A stretch of 36,542 nt of DNA from Bacteroides gallinarum DSM 18171 = JCM 13658 (GTDB taxonomy: Bacteria; Bacteroidota; Bacteroidia; Bacteroidales; Bacteroidaceae): NCBI RefSeq assembly GCF_000374365.1, contig NZ_KB894158.1, positions 1 through 36,542 of the forward strand, written 5' to 3'. Positions 32,955 to 36,542 of this stretch are shown here, one piece after another (the stretch's first letter is position 1; every line of letters begins with the position of its first letter). Made by a program: the position numbers and the translations under genes. Below the pieces are notes generated by a model, which was not told the origin of the DNA, did no database searches, and worked only from the letters and a program-made list of their open reading frames with translations.

Positions 32955-34829
32955 CTATTCCGCCGGTTGCACTTGACAGGGAAATGTTACGGTAAACGTA
33001 CTGCCTACTCCTACGGTGGATGTAACTTCGATTGTCCCTTTCATCCTTTCCACTATGGACTTGCAGATTGGCAGCCCCAATCCGGCTCCCTGTATAAAGG
33101 AGTCTACTTTTTCAAACCGTTCGAATATCGCGCCCAGTTTGTCTTGGGGTATTCCGCGTCCGGTGTCGGCAACGCTTATTCTTACTTCGGATAAGGAGGC
33201 TTCATAAGAAACCTCGATGTACCCCCGGGATGTATTCTTCACTGCATTCGAGATAAGATTGTTTAATATCTGCTTGATACGCATCGGGTCTTGTTCTATC
33301 AGGCAGGTAGTTGCCTGATAACAGGTTCTTAACTCTACCTCTGCCGGGACATTGTGCTTGTGCTCGGTAAAACTTTCGTCGATTAGTTCCGACAGGTTGA
33401 ACCAGGTAGGATGCAGCTCTATGTGTCCGGCCTCTATCTTCGACAAATCCAGTACATCGTTGATGATATTCAGCAACAGGTCGTTGTTGTGGTTTATCAA
33501 TGCAATATACCGGTCGCGCTCGTCGGCATCGCTCGTATAGGGCAACAGGCTGGAAAATCCGATGATAGCATTTAGCGGAGTACGTATTTCGTGGCTCATG
33601 TTGGCAAGGAAAGCCGATTTCAACCTGTCCGATTCTTCGGCTTTTTCTTTGGCCTGTATCAGCATGGCTTCCGTATTTTTCAGCCGGGTGATGTCATAGT
33701 TGATGCAGATTAGTTCTATGCAGTTCCGTTCGGGGGCATACACTTTCACAATGAGGTTGGTATGCGTCCATGAGTAACTCCCGTCTTTCCTGAGAATACG
33801 TATTTCTTTGTTGAACTTGTTTTCCGTACCTTTTTTCGCACTGTCCAGGAAGCGGAGTATATGATTACGGTCCTCGGGGTGGATGTGGGCATACACTCCG
33901 ACGATTTCGGATAACGGTCTGTCCTTTTCTTCACCGATGTTGATGTACCAACTATGCTGGGCATCTCCTTCCTGGGTGAGCAGATTGTAGTGGGCATATC
34001 CCACTTTGGCATAGTTGCCTATCAGCTCGAAGAAACTTTCAAACTCCTGTATCTTGTTGTATGCTACGGTCGTTTCGGTCTTGTCTGCGTTAATCAGCAG
34101 GTAGTTGGTAGGAACATGATGCTCGTCGTACAAGGTGGTCGCTTTGGTAACCATGTCTATTGTGCCCGTTTTCCTCTGCGAGTTATAGTAAGTGCCTATT
34201 TTGGAGAAGTCATAGCGGAAAGTGAAGTCTGCATCTTCATGTTTTCTCAACTTCTCTTTCATCTCGTTGGGGAAACTGGGATTTTCGAAGATATTGATGC
34301 CCAGCAAGTCCTCCTTCTGTTGCAGGTGGAACATTTCCAGCTCCTTGTCATTTAAGTCTATCAGGGTTCCCTGTATATTGTATAGTTCGATGCCTACCGG
34401 CAGATTCTTATAGATATTATGTAACAGCCGTTCCCGCTGTTGCAATGTTTGCGAGGCGGACGACATGTTGGGGCCGTCTTGCACTTCGGCTATACCGTAA
34501 ATCTTGGTGTTTCCGTGTTCATCGGTTTTCTGCATGCAGATTTTACTGCGCACCCACATAGGACCTTTTGCCGTATCGAGCAGATATACGGCTTCCTGCG
34601 TCTGCTGTATGTTCTCGAAGGAATAAACCGTGGTGGGTGGCTGTTCTTCTTTCATAATTCGCTTGTTAAAGTCCTCGAAGCTGATAAATCCGTCTTCTTT
34701 CAAACCCAACAATTCGGAAATATATTCGGAACAGATATAACTTGCACTTTGCAGGTCGGCTTCCCACCAGCCCATATTGGCATTGCGCATTATGTCTGAA
34801 AGTAGGTTATAATCCTGTGTCGCGTCCAT
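32955..34829 (-). CDS. PAS-domain sensor histidine kinase
   Basis: A 624-residue kinase without signal peptide or membrane helix, so a cytoplasmic sensor. The first 390 residues hold about three PAS units (for example NMGWWEADLQSASYICS, LPVGIELYNIQGTLIDLND, and the PAC-like IRILRKDGSYSWTHTNLIVKV). HisKA has the phosphoacceptor His413 in FLANMSHEIRTPLNAIIGF. The ATPase domain has NLISNAVKNT, DTGRGIPQDKL and GAGLGLPICK. It lacks a receiver domain, and no response regulator gene is adjacent, so the partner is elsewhere. It is the first gene of an operon with yjbQ and a dehydrogenase gene. Confidence 0.93.
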   Translation of the reverse strand: MDATQDYNLLSDIMRNANMGWWEADLQSASYICSEYISELLGLKEDGFISFEDFNKRIMKEEQPPTTVYSFENIQQTQEAVYLLDTAKGPMWVRSKICMQKTDEHGNTKIYGIAEVQDGPNMSSASQTLQQRERLLHNIYKNLPVGIELYNIQGTLIDLNDKELEMFHLQQKEDLLGINIFENPSFPNEMKEKLRKHEDADFTFRYDFSKIGTYYNSQRKTGTIDMVTKATTLYDEHHVPTNYLLINADKTETTVAYNKIQEFESFFELIGNYAKVGYAHYNLLTQEGDAQHSWYINIGEEKDRPLSEIVGVYAHIHPEDRNHILRFLDSAKKGTENKFNKEIRILRKDGSYSWTHTNLIVKVYAPERNCIELICINYDITRLKNTEAMLIQAKEKAEESDRLKSAFLANMSHEIRTPLNAIIGFSSLLPYTSDADERDRYIALINHNNDLLLNIINDVLDLSKIEAGHIELHPTWFNLSELIDESFTEHKHNVPAEVELRTCYQATTCLIEQDPMRIKQILNNLISNAVKNTSRGYIEVSYEASLSEVRISVADTGRGIPQDKLGAIFERFEKVDSFIQGAGLGLPICKSIVERMKGTIEVTSTVGVGSTFTVTFPCQVQPAE

Positions 34830-34880
34830 ACAGAGATATTTATGGTAGTTACTGTTTTATCATACCAATTATTAGAATTA

Positions 34881-34888
34881 CAAAAATA
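34881..34888 (-). promoter_or_regulatory. -7 box of the histidine kinase operon
   Basis: The minus strand reads TATTTTTG, an exact TAnnTTTG match, 52 bases before the ATG at 34829. Confidence 0.6.
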
Positions 34889-35061
34889 GGTATAATTCGT
34901 AGAAATGAAAAGAAAAAGGGAGAGAGAAATAAAAATAGGCAGGATTGCAGCGGCCGTTTATCGTTGTTATGGATGAATGGCATATCTGTTTGTAAAAAGG
35001 CATGAACTTGCATCTTATTGGGCTATTGTACGGACAATGTTCGAAAGAACTTGTGCAAAAC

Positions 35062-35082
35062 AGCCGGGAGATACGGCTTTTT
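35062..35082 (+). terminator. Weak hairpin with T-run in the kinase/MaoC gap
   Basis: AGCCG (35062-35066) and CGGCT (35074-35078) form a short stem followed by TTTTT. It lies in the 346-base gap between divergent genes; what transcript it would end is unclear. Apart from this and the two promoters the gap shows nothing recognisable. Confidence 0.4.
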
Positions 35083-35109
35083 CCTGTTCAGGTTGTAATT
35101 TATTCGGAG

Positions 35110-35136
35110 ATAAACGGTATCTTTGTTATCGTTTAT
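35110..35136 (+). promoter_or_regulatory. MaoC gene promoter flanked by an inverted repeat
   Basis: TATCTTTG (35118-35125) is an exact -7 box, about 50 bases before the ATG. It is framed by ATAAACG (35110-35116) and CGTTTAT (35130-35136), perfect inverted copies that could form an operator over the promoter. Confidence 0.5.
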
Positions 35137-35175
35137 AAGTTTATAACGCTATTTACTCAATAAAACAAGGAATAT

Positions 35176-35640
35176 ATGGAAAAAGTAATTATCAACTCGT
35201 ATGAGGATTTTGAAAAGCTGGTAGGTCAGCAAATCGGAGTTTCGGAGTATGTGGAACTTACCCAGGAACGCATTAATCTTTTTGCTGACGCAACGTTGGA
35301 TCATCAGTGGATTCATATCGATACCGAGCGTGCCAAGACCGAAAGCCCTTTCAAGAGCACCATTGCCCACGGCTATCTCACCCTCTCCATGTTGCCTCAT
35401 TTATGGAACCAGATTATCGAGGTGAATAACCTGAAGATGATGATTAATTATGGTATGGATAAGATGAAATTCGGCCAGGCCGTATTGTCCGGACAGAGTA
35501 TCCGTCTGGTAGCGCACCTGCATTCACTGGCAAACTTGCGTGGTGTGGCAAAGGCGGAAATCAAGTTCGCTATTGAAATTCAGGGTGAAAAGAAGAAAGC
35601 ACTCGAAGGAATCGCAGTTTTCTTGTATTATTTCAATTGA
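35176..35640 (+). CDS. MaoC-like (R)-specific enoyl-CoA hydratase
   Basis: A 154-residue single hot-dog-fold protein, cytoplasmic. The hydratase motif is seen as DHQWIH with Asp42 and His47, within FADATLDHQWIHID, and the conserved helix SPFKSTIAHGYLTLSMLP follows. Family members hydrate trans-2-enoyl-CoA to (R)-3-hydroxyacyl-CoA. The length is typical of stand-alone MaoC/NodN-type proteins. It is a single-gene unit with its own promoter; no acyl-CoA genes are adjacent, so the pathway is not evident. Confidence 0.93.
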   Translation: MEKVIINSYEDFEKLVGQQIGVSEYVELTQERINLFADATLDHQWIHIDTERAKTESPFKSTIAHGYLTLSMLPHLWNQIIEVNNLKMMINYGMDKMKFGQAVLSGQSIRLVAHLHSLANLRGVAKAEIKFAIEIQGEKKKALEGIAVFLYYFN

Positions 35641-35659
35641 TAATTCGAAAAGATTATGT

Positions 35660-35683
35660 AAGCATGTGTCCAAGCGCATGCTT
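35660..35683 (+). terminator. Hairpin after the MaoC gene
   Basis: AAGCATG (35660-35666) and CATGCTT (35677-35683) pair perfectly over 7 bp, followed by a pyrimidine-rich stretch with broken T-run. A moderate terminator candidate. Confidence 0.45.
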
Positions 35684-35698
35684 CTTGATTTCTTTTAG

Positions 35699-35764
35699 GG
35701 TGCGGATTACACGAAACGACACGGGTGGCTTTGGGATTTATCCGTGACTTTCCGTGTAGCCTGT
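35699..35764. repeat. Second degenerate intergenic repeat
   Basis: GGATTACACGAAACGACACGG on the left and TTATCCGTGACTTTCCGTGT on the right resemble the two arms of the dispersed Bacteroides repeat also seen at 31653-31740. It lies between convergent genes. Confidence 0.35.
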
Positions 35765-35870
35765 GCCCTATCTATATTACGCGGCAGGCTGTTTCTTTAA
35801 GTTTTTTGTGAGAAGAGGGGCTTGTTATTTACACCGCTTTTGATACGGAAGCGCGGAATATGCGGTGAGA

Positions 35871-36173
35871 TTAATGCACATACTCTCTCCATAAATGCCG
35901 GAATGCTGCAATAGGATGATAAAGCAACATACGTGGCCCGGCATACCGCATCACCTCCCGCATCCGCTTTTTCATTTCCGGTTTGTAACAATGGACGGTG
36001 CAGAGCCTGCAAGTCGTTTTTCCCTCGCCGAAGGGACAGCGGGACAGACGCGCGTATGCGTACTCCAACAGTTCGCTGCATTGTGGGCAGAGTTCTCTGT
36101 TGCCTTCCTTCCTGCGGCAGTAGAGGCGAATCATTTGTTCTACGGTTTTTCGTTCCTGTTCTATGCGGTACAT
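35871..36173 (-). CDS. YgbA-type (nitrous oxide-stimulated promoter) protein
   Basis: A 100-residue cytoplasmic protein. It has six conserved-looking Cys in CPQC (29, 32), CPFGEGKTTCRLCTVHCY (46, 55, 58, 62), plus Cys19, arranged as for metal or iron-sulfur binding, and the C-terminal MRYAGPRMLLYHPIAAFRHL typical of the family named after E. coli YgbA. In E. coli this gene responds to nitrosative stress; the same role here is inferred only. A -7-like TAACTTTA lies about 15 bases before the ATG. The right IS end sits 116 bases upstream. Confidence 0.88.
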   Translation of the reverse strand: MYRIEQERKTVEQMIRLYCRRKEGNRELCPQCSELLEYAYARLSRCPFGEGKTTCRLCTVHCYKPEMKKRMREVMRYAGPRMLLYHPIAAFRHLWREYVH

Positions 36174-36315
36174 TTGGGTATTATTTTAAAGTTACGACCT
36201 GCCGGTATTTCAGGGTAAGAGAACTTCTCCGTACCTGCTGCGGCTTCTTCACAAGTGAAATTCGTATCCATTCTTTTATCCATTCATAGGGACATTCAGT
36301 AAATAATATAAAATC

Positions 36316-36362
36316 AGCCAACTAATTCATACACAAAATATTGCGAATTAGCTGGCTTTTTT
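36316..36362 (+). terminator. IS leader hairpin with T-run (right copy)
   Basis: AGCCAACTAATTC (36316-36328) pairs with GAATTAGCTGGCT (36345-36357) with one mismatch, followed by six T. It is equivalent to the left copy at 186-232. Confidence 0.65.
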
Positions 36363-36370
36363 GTATCTTT

Positions 36371-36419
36371 AGGTATTCCCCCGCAAATAAGGTTTGAAGG
36401 CCAAAACGGGGGAAATTCC
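36371..36419 (+). promoter_or_regulatory. GC-rich hairpin before transposase start (right copy)
   Basis: GGTATTCCCCCG and CGGGGGAAATTCC pair around a loop of about 23 bases, ending 11 bases before the ATG. It is equivalent to 128-177, with one arm changed (ATTCC versus ATACC). Confidence 0.5.
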
Positions 36420-36430
36420 CCGACTAAGAT

Positions 36431-36542
36431 ATGGCTAAGATACAAAATATTTCCGAAATTCACCCAACTTTGGGCTTCACAGAATTTGATGTTCTGGAAA
36501 AATACCGCAAAAGTTTTAATGAGAGTGAGCTTGGCAGGCTTC
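36431..36542 (+). CDS. Transposase, N-terminal 37 codons (partial)
   Basis: The start of the same transposase as at 1-117 (MAKIQNISEIHPTLGF), differing by Val for Ile at residue 21. The frame is open to the window edge. No catalytic residues are in view, so the IS family remains uncertain. Confidence 0.8.
   Translation, partial: MAKIQNISEIHPTLGFTEFDVLEKYRKSFNESELGRL

Larger units (their letters stand above)
36289..36542 (+). mobile_element. Insertion sequence, 5' end (right copy, truncated by window)
   Basis: Inverted counterpart of 1-259. It begins at GGGACATTCAG (from 36289) and continues past the window edge. It contains the terminator-like hairpin 36316-36362, the second hairpin 36371-36419 and the transposase start at 36431. 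Its outer end beyond 36542 is not visible, and no target duplication can be assessed. Confidence 0.85.

Noticed and set aside
32358..33194. Plus-strand frame of 278 codons across yjbQ
   Set aside because: It overlaps three real minus-strand genes and has no recognisable domain.
35002..35163. 53-codon open frame before the MaoC gene
   Set aside because: It contains the terminator-like hairpin and the -7 box of the MaoC gene and shows no protein-like pattern.

Overview
The window looks like chromosomal DNA from a gut Bacteroides (Bacteroidales). The evidence is a SusC/SusD pair, a hybrid two-component regulator, DUF1680/GH127 and GH9 enzymes, Bacteroidales-type promoter elements (TAnnTTTG -7 boxes) in front of many genes, and a short histone-H1-like gene. 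No species can be assigned from sequence alone. Both ends lie inside the same transposase gene in opposite orientation, so the window may be a contig that stops at a repeated IS.

Region 1 (1-259 and 36289-36542): 5' ends of two inverted, slightly diverged copies of one insertion sequence. Each carries a terminator-like hairpin and a second hairpin ahead of the transposase start.

Region 2 (about 260-14360, AT-rich): a compact polysaccharide utilisation locus on the minus strand. In transcription order it is GH127-type beta-L-arabinofuranosidase, SusC, SusD, a large secreted protein of unknown activity, and a hybrid two-component sensor/regulator that presumably switches the locus on. The likely substrate contains L-arabinofuranose. 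A candidate attenuator follows susD and a 25-bp hairpin precedes the regulator gene.

Region 3 (about 14.6-36.2 kb, visibly more GC-rich, housekeeping): glnA; a bile acid/sodium symporter-family transporter; groES-groEL; a small winged-helix gene behind a perfect palindrome; a GH9-polysaccharide deacetylase fusion; a cbpA-cbpM-like chaperone pair; an aldo/keto reductase and the AraC-type regulator encoded upstream of it; an unknown conserved-looking protein; an AlbA_2-type protein; a histone-like protein; a radical SAM DNA-repair-type pair; a lytic transglycosylase; a histidine kinase, YjbQ and short-chain dehydrogenase cluster; a MaoC dehydratase; and a YgbA-type protein.

The most useful new observations are a 17-nt motif placed identically relative to the -7 boxes of the AraC-type gene and the aldo/keto reductase gene (a probable small regulon), the perfect palindrome over the promoter of the winged-helix gene, and the uncharacterised 912-residue protein in the arabinofuranosidase locus. 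I saw no CRISPR array, tRNA, rRNA or obvious defence island.
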